A stretch of DNA of 64,000 nt from Pseudomonas protegens. GTDB lineage: Bacteria; Pseudomonadota; Gammaproteobacteria; Pseudomonadales; Pseudomonadaceae. The notes beneath the pieces were generated by a model. That model was not told the DNA's origin. It saw only the letters and a program-made list of their open reading frames with translations, and ran no database searches. The stretch is taken from positions 1 to 64,000 of the forward strand of contig NZ_CP031396.1 of the NCBI RefSeq assembly GCF_003363755.1. The letters run 5' to 3'. Every line of letters begins with the position of its first letter. Position 1 is the first letter of the stretch. The translations under genes were made by a program, and so were the position numbers. Shown one piece after another: positions 36,648-45,155 of the stretch.

Positions 36648-38300
36648 GTGACTTCCAATCCCCTCGAGAACCCCTTTTATTACCTGCACAACTTCCAGCA
36701 AGTCCTGAACTGGCTGGAGCTGCGCTATGCCGATGTGCTGCGCGATGAAGAGCAGCGTTTCATCACCGATTTCGCGCAGTTGCCCCAGCCATCCCAGGCC
36801 TTGCTGGTGCGCATGGTGATGCGCAAGGGGCGGCATTTTCGCCTCGGCAAGTTGCGTTACCCGGAGATCGGCGATAGCGCCCGGGCCCTGCAGCCGTTGC
36901 TGGCGTTGGGCTGGGTCGATGAGCAGGCACCCTTGGCCCTGGACGAGTTGTTCGGCCTGTTGCAAAAGGCCGAGATCCTGCAGTGCTTCAGTGACCAGGG
37001 GCTGGTGGCCAAGGCCAAGAAGAACCAGTGGCTGGAGACCCTGCAGGCGCTGTACCCGCAACCCCGGGCTTTCGGCCAATGGTGCCCGGCACTGGCGGAC
37101 CGGCTGCTGAGCCTGACGGTCATGCCGTTGTGCGATCGCCTGCGCTTGATGTTCTTCGGCAATCTCTACCAGGACTGGTCGGAATTCGTGCTGGCGGACC
37201 TGGGGATCTACAGCTACGAAAAGGTCGAGATCAGTGCCGATGCCCGTGGCTTGCGCAGCCGTGACGATGTGGACGGCTTCATCTACCTGCACCAGTGTCA
37301 GGAAGCCTTCGAGGCCGGGGAGGAGGTGGACGCGGTGCTCGCGCGCATCGCGGCTTTCAGCACCGCCAACTCCTGGCTGGAGAAACGCCGCGGCAAGCTG
37401 TTGTTCCAGCTGGGGCAGCATTGCGAGCGGTTGACGGACTGGCGGCAGGCCCGGGAGATCTACCAGCAATGTGCCTACCCCGGTGCTCGCCTGCGGTTGA
37501 TCCGGGTCCTGGAGCTCAGTGCCGAGTATCAGGCGGCGCTGGCGCTGGCCGAGCAGGCTGCGGCGGCGCCCCAGAGCGCTGCCGAGGCCCAGCAGCTGCT
37601 GCGGGTCATGCCCCGGCTGCGGCGCAAGCTGGGTGGCCCGCCGGCGCCCCGGACGGTCAGCCGCGAGGTGGCGCGACTGGATCTGTGCCTGCCCCGTGAC
37701 GCCGATGGCCTGGCGGTGGAGCTGCATGTCCAGGCCCATCTGCAGCAGCCCCAGGCGCCGGTGCACTACGTGGAAAACAGCCTGATCAATTCGCTGTTCG
37801 GGTTGCTGTGCTGGCCGGCGATCTTCGCCCCCTTGCCCGGGGCGTTCTTCCACCCGTTCCAGCGCGGGCCGGTGGATCTGCTGAGCGAGGACTTTCATCA
37901 GCGGCGCAGCGATCTGTTCCAGGCCTGCCTGGAGGAGCTGGACGATGGTCGCTACCGGGACAGCATCCGCCAGCGGTTTGTCGACAAGTGGGGCCTGCAG
38001 TCGCCCTTCGTGTTCTGGGGGGCCTTGACCGAGGAGTTGCTGGAGCAGGCCCTCGACTGCCTGCCGGCCGAGCACCTGAAACACTGGTTTGAGCGCCTGT
38101 TGCTGGATATCAAGGCCAACCGGGCCGGTATGCCGGACCTGATCCAGTTCTGGCCCGAGGCCAGGACCTACCGGATGATCGAGGTCAAGGGCCCGGGGGA
38201 CCGCCTGCAGGACAACCAGCTGCGCTGGCTGGACTTCTGCCAGGAGCACCGGATGCCGGTGGCGGTGTGCTATGTGCAATGGCAGGACCTGTCGACGTGA
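36648..38300 (+). CDS. FAN1-like structure-specific nuclease with VRR-NUC domain
   Basis: A 550-residue bacterial homologue of Fanconi-associated nuclease 1. The N-terminal helical, SAP-like DNA-binding part (NFQQVLNWLELRYADVL) leads to a TPR-like middle and a C-terminal VRR-NUC domain with the active-site residues D497 (AGMPDLIQFW) and E512-x-K514 (IEVKGPGD). FAN1 proteins cut 5' flaps and unhook interstrand crosslinks; P. aeruginosa has a studied homologue. The start is GTG 36648 with no clear ribosome binding site. Its TGA overlaps the helicase GTG (GTGA), so both are made together, which points to a joint DNA-repair role. Confidence 0.88.
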   Translation: MTSNPLENPFYYLHNFQQVLNWLELRYADVLRDEEQRFITDFAQLPQPSQALLVRMVMRKGRHFRLGKLRYPEIGDSARALQPLLALGWVDEQAPLALDELFGLLQKAEILQCFSDQGLVAKAKKNQWLETLQALYPQPRAFGQWCPALADRLLSLTVMPLCDRLRLMFFGNLYQDWSEFVLADLGIYSYEKVEISADARGLRSRDDVDGFIYLHQCQEAFEAGEEVDAVLARIAAFSTANSWLEKRRGKLLFQLGQHCERLTDWRQAREIYQQCAYPGARLRLIRVLELSAEYQAALALAEQAAAAPQSAAEAQQLLRVMPRLRRKLGGPPAPRTVSREVARLDLCLPRDADGLAVELHVQAHLQQPQAPVHYVENSLINSLFGLLCWPAIFAPLPGAFFHPFQRGPVDLLSEDFHQRRSDLFQACLEELDDGRYRDSIRQRFVDKWGLQSPFVFWGALTEELLEQALDCLPAEHLKHWFERLLLDIKANRAGMPDLIQFWPEARTYRMIEVKGPGDRLQDNQLRWLDFCQEHRMPVAVCYVQWQDLST

Positions 38301-40594
38301 GCTACCGCATTGCGGTGCGGGCCCTGTGCGAGTTCAGCGCCAAGAGCGGCGACCTGGATCTGCGTTTCACCCCATCGCCTACCGCCCTGGAGGGAATAGT
38401 CGGGCACCGCACCGTGGCGTCCCGGCGCAATCCCGGCTACCAGAGCGAAGTGGCCCTGGAGGGTCAATACGGCGAGTTGCTGGTCAAGGGCCGGGCGGAC
38501 GGTTATGACCCGGCGCAGAACCTCCTGGAGGAGATCAAGACCTATCGGGGCGACCTGGCGCGCATGCCCGACAACCACCGGCAACTGCACTGGGCCCAGG
38601 CCAAGGTCTATGGCTGGCTGTTGTGCCAGAGCCTGCAACTGCCGAGTATCCGAGTCTCGCTGGTGTATTTCGACATCCTCAGCGAGCAGGAAACCGCCCT
38701 GGTGGAGGAGCACAGTGCCGAGGCATTGCAGGCGTTCTTCAATCGACAGTGCGCGGTGTTCCTGGAGTGGGCGCAGCAAGAAATGCGCCACCGCAAGGCC
38801 CGGGACCAGGCCACTGGGGCCCTGGTCTTTCCCCATGGCGAGTTCCGCCCTGGCCAGCGGCACCTGGCGGAGTCGGTGTACAAGGCGGTCAGCACCGGCC
38901 GTTGCCTGCTGGCCCAGGCGCCCACCGGCATCGGCAAGACCCTGGGCACGATCTTTCCCATGCTCAAGGCCATGGCCCCGCAGCAACTGGACAAGCTGCT
39001 GTTTCTCACCGCCAAGACCCCGGGGCGGCAGTTGGCGCTGGATGCGGCCCGGGTGCTGTTCGCCAGCCAGTCCCAGCTGCCGTTGCGGGTCCTGGAACTG
39101 GTGGCCCGGGACAAGGCCTGCGAACACCTGGACAAGGCTTGCCACGGCGAGTCCTGCCCGCTGGCCAAGGGGTTCTACCAGCGCCTGCCCGCGGCGCGTC
39201 AGGCGGCCAGCCAGGTACCGATGCTGGATCGCCAGGCGCTGCGCGAGGTGGCCCTGGCGCATCAGGTCTGTCCTTACTACCTGAGTCAGGAGATGGCCCG
39301 CTGGAGCGATCTGGTGGTGGCCGACTACAACTATTATTTCGATTTCAGCGCCTTGCTGTTCGGCCTGGCCCAGGCCAATCAATGGCAAGTGGCGGTGCTG
39401 GTGGACGAGGCCCATAACCTGGTGGAGCGCGGGCGTGGCATGTACAGCGCCAGCCTGGATCAACAAACGCTGGCCAGCGTGCGCAGCACTGCGCCCCAGG
39501 CGCTGAAAAGTTCGTTGCAACGGCTCAACCGCGAATGGAACGCCTTGCACAAGGAACAGCTCGCGCCATACCAGGCCTATGGCCAACTCCCGACGGCCTG
39601 GCTCAGGGCGCTGGCCTTGTGTGTCGCTGCCCTGGGGGACTACTTCAACGAGCAGCCTCAGGGCCTGGACGTTGGTTTGCAGGGGCTGTATTTCGAGCTG
39701 CTGCAATTTGCCCGGGTGGCGGAGTTGTTCGATGAACAGCAGTTCATCTTCGATATCAGCAAGCGCTCCCTGAGTGCCAGGCGCAGCCTGTCGCGGCTGA
39801 GCCTGCGCAATGTGGTGCCGGCGCCGCTACTCGGGCCGCGACTGACGGCGGCTCGCAGCACCGTGCTGTTTTCCGCCACCCTCAACCCGCAGCATTACTA
39901 CCGCGACCTGCTGGGATTGCCCCAGACCACGGTGTGGCTGGACGTGGAGTCGCCGTTTGCCGCCGCGCAGCTGGACGTGCATATCGTCAGCCGCATCTCC
40001 ACCCGCTATGTGCATCGACAGGCGTCACTGGCGCCCATCGTCGAACTGCTGGCCCAGCAGTTCGCTGCGCGGCCGGGCAACTACCTGGCGTTCTTCAGCA
40101 GCTTCGATTACCTGCAGCAAGTGGCCGAGCTGTTGGCTCGCGAGCACCCGCAGATTCCCCTGTGGTTGCAGTCCAGGGGCATGGATGAAGCGTCGCGCCT
40201 GGGCTTTCTCCAGCAGTTTCGTGCAGAGGGGCAGGGCATCGGGTTCGCCGTGCTCGGCGGGGCTTTCGGCGAGGGCATCGACTTGCCGGGCTCAAAGCTT
40301 ATCGGCGCCTTTGTCGCCACCCTCGGGCTGCCTCAGCTCAACCCGTTGAACGAGCAGATGAAACAACGCATGGCCCGGCTGTTTGGCTCCGGGTACGACT
40401 ACACCTACCTCTATCCCGGACTGCAGAAAGTGGTGCAGGCGGCAGGGCGGGTGATTCGCAGCCAGGCCGATCGGGGCGTGTTGATGTTGATCGACGATCG
40501 CTTTGCCGAGCCCAGGGTGCGGCAGTTGTTGCCGAGCTGGTGGGCCGTGGACGCCCAAGACCCGGCGTCGGCTGGTGAGATTTCGAGGTGTTAG
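38297..40594 (+). CDS. PD-(D/E)XK nuclease fused to XPD/DinG-type Fe-S helicase
   Basis: A 765-residue superfamily 2 helicase. The N-terminal 120 residues look like a RecB/Cas4-type PD-(D/E)XK nuclease: D68 (KGRADGYD), E79-x-K81 (EEIKT) and a QxxxY motif (Q101, Y105). The helicase core has Walker A APTGIGKT (208-215), a DEAH box at 370-373 (VDEAHN), and a terminal AAGRVIRSQADRG motif. Cysteines 275, 282, 287 and 325 fit the XPD-type 4Fe-4S domain. The GTG start at 38297 overlaps the FAN1-like stop. A role in crosslink or flap repair with that nuclease is inferred from the coupling. Confidence 0.87.
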   Translation: MSYRIAVRALCEFSAKSGDLDLRFTPSPTALEGIVGHRTVASRRNPGYQSEVALEGQYGELLVKGRADGYDPAQNLLEEIKTYRGDLARMPDNHRQLHWAQAKVYGWLLCQSLQLPSIRVSLVYFDILSEQETALVEEHSAEALQAFFNRQCAVFLEWAQQEMRHRKARDQATGALVFPHGEFRPGQRHLAESVYKAVSTGRCLLAQAPTGIGKTLGTIFPMLKAMAPQQLDKLLFLTAKTPGRQLALDAARVLFASQSQLPLRVLELVARDKACEHLDKACHGESCPLAKGFYQRLPAARQAASQVPMLDRQALREVALAHQVCPYYLSQEMARWSDLVVADYNYYFDFSALLFGLAQANQWQVAVLVDEAHNLVERGRGMYSASLDQQTLASVRSTAPQALKSSLQRLNREWNALHKEQLAPYQAYGQLPTAWLRALALCVAALGDYFNEQPQGLDVGLQGLYFELLQFARVAELFDEQQFIFDISKRSLSARRSLSRLSLRNVVPAPLLGPRLTAARSTVLFSATLNPQHYYRDLLGLPQTTVWLDVESPFAAAQLDVHIVSRISTRYVHRQASLAPIVELLAQQFAARPGNYLAFFSSFDYLQQVAELLAREHPQIPLWLQSRGMDEASRLGFLQQFRAEGQGIGFAVLGGAFGEGIDLPGSKLIGAFVATLGLPQLNPLNEQMKQRMARLFGSGYDYTYLYPGLQKVVQAAGRVIRSQADRGVLMLIDDRFAEPRVRQLLPSWWAVDAQDPASAGEISRC

Positions 40595-40644
40595 CGCGGA
40601 GCTGAAGCCGCTTGCCACCGGCGTTTGTGCGCCGGGGGCGAGGG

Positions 40645-41058
40645 TCACTGGCCCTGGCGGACCCGGACGAAGCGCCGCAGGGTCTGGCCCGGCCCGGTGC
40701 TGAAGCGGGTTGGCCGGGGTTGGCCTTCATCGGCGGCGATGAACACGAAGTCGTCCTCAGTCAGCTCATAGCTGGCGGGCAAGGGCTTGCCCGCATCCGC
40801 GCCGATGGAGTCGATCCAGGTGATCGACTTGGGGGTGGTGCTGCTGTCGAGGGTGAAGCTTCCGGCCAGCAGCACGTCTCCCGCCACCGTCAGCACGCGA
40901 AACTGATCACCTTCGATCAGGGTCAGGGCCCCGGGCGCACTGTGTTCGTCCGGCGGATTCAGCACGCCGCTGTCCTCCATTGAGATTTGCTCCCAGGCTC
41001 CCTGCAGGCGCTGAAGTTCCAGCGAGTCGTTGCTCCTGGCTGAGGATGCAGTATCCAT
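40645..41058 (-). CDS. TIGR03067-like lipocalin-type domain protein
   Basis: A 137-residue protein with no signal peptide. The pattern LQRLQGAWEQISMED, then GDQFRVLTVAGDVLLAGSFT and LDSSTTPKSITWID, matches the TIGR03067 beta-barrel domain. The domain's function is unknown, and it is commonest in planctomycetes. It lies between the convergent helicase gene and the LuxR response regulator, on the same strand as the latter. No ligand or partner can be named. Confidence 0.65.
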   Translation of the reverse strand: MDTASSARSNDSLELQRLQGAWEQISMEDSGVLNPPDEHSAPGALTLIEGDQFRVLTVAGDVLLAGSFTLDSSTTPKSITWIDSIGADAGKPLPASYELTEDDFVFIAADEGQPRPTRFSTGPGQTLRRFVRVRQGQ

Positions 41059-41084
41059 TGTCGATCAACTCCTTGTGGGGGCGT

Positions 41085-41732
41085 TCAGTTGAAGATATTG
41101 CGGCCTATGCAGTAGGTCAGCAGGTCCTGGTCGCTCTGTACCTCCAGCTTGCGCATGGCGGAGATCTTCTGGGCACTGATGGTCTTGGAGCTGCGGTTCT
41201 GGCTGCGGGCGATGTCGCTGACACTTTTGCCGGACACGAACAAGCGGAGGATTTCGAACTCCTTGGGCGACAGGGTGGAGATGCGCTCATCGATCGCCAC
41301 ATTGGATTCCATCACCGAGTTGGAAGCCGGCTCCAGACTGCGGTAGACGCCTTTTTGCGCGATGGCCTTGAGGGCGGTCTGGATCTCTTCGTGCAGCTGG
41401 CTTTTCTGGATGACCCCGACCACGCCCAACTCGTGCAGGCGGGTGAGGATCAGTTGGTTGGAAATCATGGTGAGGATCAGGATCTGCAGGTGCGGAAAGT
41501 TACGCTTGAGGTATTCCACCAGCTTCAGGCCATCACCGTAGGGTGAGTCTCCAGGCATGTTGTAGTCGGTGATCACGATGTCCACCTGTTTGGCTTCCAA
41601 TTGCTGGATCAGGCCTTTGGAACACACCGCTTCACCGACGATTTCAAAACGTTCGTCGCGCTCCATCAACTCGCGTACGCCCAGCAAGACAATAGGGTGA
41701 TCGTCAGCAATGACTACTTTCAGTTTTTCCAT
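41085..41732 (-). CDS. LuxR-type response regulator of the Roc-like locus (RocA/SadA-like)
   Basis: A 215-residue NarL-type response regulator. The receiver phospho-acceptor is D56 (IVITDYNMPG), and the DNA-binding domain is readable as LSPKEFEILRLFVSGKSVSD followed by NRSSKTISAQKISAMRKLEV. ATG 41732 starts directly with the receiver sequence (MEKLKVVIADDHP); the open frame extends further without support. It is the last gene of a - strand run of two hybrid kinases and a REC-EAL protein, the composition of the P. aeruginosa Roc/Sad system, where RocA1 controls cup fimbriae. The target genes here are unknown. Confidence 0.87.
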   Translation of the reverse strand: MEKLKVVIADDHPIVLLGVRELMERDERFEIVGEAVCSKGLIQQLEAKQVDIVITDYNMPGDSPYGDGLKLVEYLKRNFPHLQILILTMISNQLILTRLHELGVVGVIQKSQLHEEIQTALKAIAQKGVYRSLEPASNSVMESNVAIDERISTLSPKEFEILRLFVSGKSVSDIARSQNRSSKTISAQKISAMRKLEVQSDQDLLTYCIGRNIFN

Positions 41733-41806
41733 GGCAAACACACCCGTGTAATACGCAAATGAGTAAAGAAACATGAGACTGACGGTACATTAAACCCTGC
41801 CACTCA

Positions 41807-44800
41807 TTATTCAAGGGGCAACAGGAGTTCCGACAAGTGCTGCATCAGTTGCCTGACTTGAGCTACTAGTGTCGGGCTCAGGGTGCTTTCCAGTAATTGG
41901 CACTCCAGTTCGGCGCAGGCCCTGGCCAGCGCCCCGGCCTGCACCGCCCCCATGGCCCCGGCAATACTGTGCAGACGCTCGGCCGCCGCCTTGCCGGAGC
42001 CGGTTTCCAGGGCTTTGGCCAGCCGTTGCAGGTCATCGTGCATGGTGCTGAGAAACAGCGGTCGCATCCGCTCCGAGACCTGAATTCGGTCTCTGACGGG
42101 GGGCGGTGACACGGGCCGGTTTTCGCTTCGCAACCCAGGTCTGGCAGCGAGCGGGGCGCTTTTGCCGGGCACCTGGCAGAGTTTCGACAATTGCCCCCGC
42201 AGGGTCTGCAGGCTCATGGGCTTGACGATCCAGCTGTTCATTCCGGTAGCCAGGCAACGGCGGCCTTCCTCGCGCAAGGCGTTGGCAGTGACGCCGATGA
42301 TCGGCAGTTCCGGCTCCCTCAGACGCAACTCTCTGGCCAGGTCGTAGCCGTTCATGACCGGCATGTTGACGTCGGTCAAGGCGATGTCGAACCGGTGCGG
42401 CAGCCACTGTTCCAGGGCTTGCTCACCATTGGCCGCCAGGGTTACCTGGCAACCCAGGGCCTCCAGCTGCTCCTTGATGATGGCCTGATTGATGGGGTTG
42501 TCTTCCGCCACCAGGATGTTCAGGTTCAGGCCTTGCAAGGTGTCGGCTTCGCGCTGTGCCAGATGCAGCGGCTGTCCCAGGCGGGCCAGCGCTGCGGCCT
42601 GGGCGATGGCACGGATGTCGTGGGCGTCGACCTCCCAGTGCGCCGGCTGCAAGCTGCTGCCGTGCCAACGACCGCTGGAACTGGCACTGACGCAGGGGCC
42701 GGGCCAGGTGGGCTGGGCGTCCCGGGGCAGCATGTCGATCAGGACGCTGCTCTGGGGGTTGTCATCCCAACTGGTGGGCAGCGGATAGGCCTGGACCCCC
42801 AGGCGGTTGAGCCAGTCGCATGTGCTTTTCATCAGTTCCGGCACCGGTGCGCGGACATACACAGGCGGCCCTTCGGGCAGTGGCTCGGCTCCCGACAAGG
42901 TCCCCGGCAGGCGTTGCAGGGTCAGGCGCAGGGAAAAGCTGCTGCCCAGCCCTGGCTCGCTGATGACCTGCATCTGCCCGCCCATCATGTCGCTCAGGCG
43001 CTGGCAGATCGTCAGACCCAGCCCGGCCCCGGCTTCGCTGGAAGCGTCGCGGACCTGATAGAAGGGGTCGAACAACTGGGGTTGCTGCAAGGGCGAGATG
43101 CCAATCCCGGTATCGGTGACCTGCCATTCGATGCTGGCCTGGCGGGCGTCCTGCTCCAGTACCCGGACGCGCAGTACCACCCGGCCGCAATCGGTGAACT
43201 TGATCGCATTGCTCAGCAGGTTGCTGAGAATCTGCTGGATACGGTTGGCGTCCCCCAGCATCAGGTCCGGCAGGCTCGGGTCGATGCAGGCGTAGAACAG
43301 CAGCCCGCGGCGTTCGGCAAAGGCGGCGTAGGCGTGCAAGGCATCTTCCACCAAGTCCAGGGGGCAGAACGCCTCCGGGTCGATGCTCATCTGCCCGGAT
43401 TCGATCTTGGAGACGTCGAGAACGTCGCTGATCAGTTGGAACAAGGTGCTGGAGGAGCGCTGGATGGTTTGCAGGTAATCGCTCTGGCGCGGATCCAGTT
43501 GGGTCAGGCCCAGCAGTTCAAGGGTGCCGAGCATGCCATAGAGCGGGGTACGGATCTCGTGGCTCATGGTGGCGAGGAACAGGGTCTTGGCTTCGTTGGC
43601 CGCGTCCGCCGAACGCCTGGCCTGTTCCAGTACCTGGGCGTCCTCGACATGCTGGGTGACGTCGTTGAAGGTGCAGAGCAGCACCTCCTGGCCCTGGTAG
43701 CGGGTCGAGACCAGGCCAACCTGCAAATGGCGTCCGTCGACATCGAGGCTGGTCTCGTCGTTGTCCATCAAGCGCTGGTTCTGCTGCAGCAGGGCCAGCA
43801 GTTTTGTCGTGCCTTGCCATTGTTCGGCCTGACGATTTTCCAGCAGCACTTTGAAGTCTTCCCGACGCACCACACACAGGCCCGTGGGCGCGGTGTCGAG
43901 TACCACCCGGCTGAAGGCTTCACTCTCGGCAATGCTCTGGTGCGCCAGTTGCGCCGGCGTCACTACCTTGTTGCGATACCAGCGACTGGCGGCCCAGCCG
44001 CTGAAGAAGGCGCCCAGGGCCAGGGTCAGCAGGCCGGCCAGGGTCCACAGGGCGTAGCCGAAGTAGCTCTTGTAGCTGATGCTGTAGATCCCGGTCCAGA
44101 GTGCCGGGGTGTGGCTCGTCACCTTGAAGGCCATTCCTTGCCAGCCGAAGTTGAGGCCCTCATGCAGGGCGTCGGCACGGACGTGGGAGCCGGTGAGGAC
44201 GCTGCCGGAAGGTTCGATCAGGGTGAAGTCGTCATAAATCGACCAGTTCATGAGGCGTTCGATGTTATTGACGTCGTCCAGGTTCAGCAGCGAGGCGACC
44301 ACCATCGACTCGTGCGTGCCCTGGGTGCGCAACTGTTGCGGCCCTGCATGCAGGCTGATGTAGGCCAGCAGCTTGGGGGAAAACTGCGCCGAGGCCGGCA
44401 CATGGTATTTCTCCCAGTGGACCTGATTGTTCGGAAGGTCGTTGTTCTTCACCGCCAGGTGCTGCAGGACCCTATCCACCACGCTGCTGTAGGGCATGTC
44501 GCTGTTCCAGGGAGTGCCGCGGGTGTGCCGCGCTGCGGGTACGCTGATGTCGAAGTTACCGAAGGTGTTGAAGAGGAAGGTGCGTGGTGCTTGATAGTGC
44601 GAGGTGGACCAGAAGGCACCGTAGAACGTCGACAGGTGCATGCCCAGGGCGAACACCTTGGGCAGCTCGCTGGAGGCCAGTTGCTGGTGATTGAAGTTCA
44701 GGCTGAAAGGCGTCGAATAGGGCGCTTGTTGCCCTTCGTAAGCGGTTTTTCCCTCGCTGGGCAGGGGCTGCTGAAGATACTGCGCAGTGGGTTCGTCGGC

Positions 44801-45046
44801 CAGCAATGCCTGTATGGACGGGTGGCTGGCCAGGCGCTGGAGGAACAGCTCTTGTTCCTGGATGTTTTCCATCAGTCCGGTGAAATGCAGCTTTACCGTG
44901 CTGTCCTGTTCATTGATCAGGCGTTGGGCGGCCCAGTAGAGAAGGGTAAACAGCAGCAGCGCCAGGCCCGCGAGAATCAACAGACCCTTGTTCAACCGGA
45001 TCGAGCTTCGACTGAGACTCTCCAGGAAGGTGTCGCGGTATTTCAT
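41807..45046 (-). CDS. Hybrid sensor kinase with receiver and Hpt domains (RocS-like)
   Basis: A 1079-residue BvgS-type hybrid kinase. A first membrane helix near 18-42 (GLLILAGLALLLFTLLYWAA) and a second near 330-355 bracket a long periplasmic sensor domain. A PAS-like segment follows, then the H-box (FLATMSHEIRTPLYGMLGTL), an HATPase with a G-box (GAGLGLTICQRLSDMMGG), a receiver with aspartate in ALTDVNMPVM, and a C-terminal Hpt domain (AERLHSIAGAMGAV). The starts GTG 45049 and ATG 45046 are adjacent; GGGAA is eight bases before the ATG. It lies between the REC-EAL gene and the LuxR regulator. It is the only protein of the locus with an Hpt domain. Confidence 0.9.
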   Translation of the reverse strand: MKYRDTFLESLSRSSIRLNKGLLILAGLALLLFTLLYWAAQRLINEQDSTVKLHFTGLMENIQEQELFLQRLASHPSIQALLADEPTAQYLQQPLPSEGKTAYEGQQAPYSTPFSLNFNHQQLASSELPKVFALGMHLSTFYGAFWSTSHYQAPRTFLFNTFGNFDISVPAARHTRGTPWNSDMPYSSVVDRVLQHLAVKNNDLPNNQVHWEKYHVPASAQFSPKLLAYISLHAGPQQLRTQGTHESMVVASLLNLDDVNNIERLMNWSIYDDFTLIEPSGSVLTGSHVRADALHEGLNFGWQGMAFKVTSHTPALWTGIYSISYKSYFGYALWTLAGLLTLALGAFFSGWAASRWYRNKVVTPAQLAHQSIAESEAFSRVVLDTAPTGLCVVRREDFKVLLENRQAEQWQGTTKLLALLQQNQRLMDNDETSLDVDGRHLQVGLVSTRYQGQEVLLCTFNDVTQHVEDAQVLEQARRSADAANEAKTLFLATMSHEIRTPLYGMLGTLELLGLTQLDPRQSDYLQTIQRSSSTLFQLISDVLDVSKIESGQMSIDPEAFCPLDLVEDALHAYAAFAERRGLLFYACIDPSLPDLMLGDANRIQQILSNLLSNAIKFTDCGRVVLRVRVLEQDARQASIEWQVTDTGIGISPLQQPQLFDPFYQVRDASSEAGAGLGLTICQRLSDMMGGQMQVISEPGLGSSFSLRLTLQRLPGTLSGAEPLPEGPPVYVRAPVPELMKSTCDWLNRLGVQAYPLPTSWDDNPQSSVLIDMLPRDAQPTWPGPCVSASSSGRWHGSSLQPAHWEVDAHDIRAIAQAAALARLGQPLHLAQREADTLQGLNLNILVAEDNPINQAIIKEQLEALGCQVTLAANGEQALEQWLPHRFDIALTDVNMPVMNGYDLARELRLREPELPIIGVTANALREEGRRCLATGMNSWIVKPMSLQTLRGQLSKLCQVPGKSAPLAARPGLRSENRPVSPPPVRDRIQVSERMRPLFLSTMHDDLQRLAKALETGSGKAAAERLHSIAGAMGAVQAGALARACAELECQLLESTLSPTLVAQVRQLMQHLSELLLPLE

Positions 45047-45155
45047 CACTGAATTCCCAAATGCATATAAGGGCCTCGATTCCGAGATTCCTCTCTCTGA
45101 AGCAAGGCCGTCAGCGATGAGTGAAGGTTGCGTGGGTGAGCAAAGGGCTCATCGG

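Noticed and set aside
42191..45052. 953-residue + strand open frame opposite the hybrid kinase
   Set aside because: It is antisense to a kinase with complete H-box, receiver and Hpt motifs; the composition is typical of an antisense shadow.
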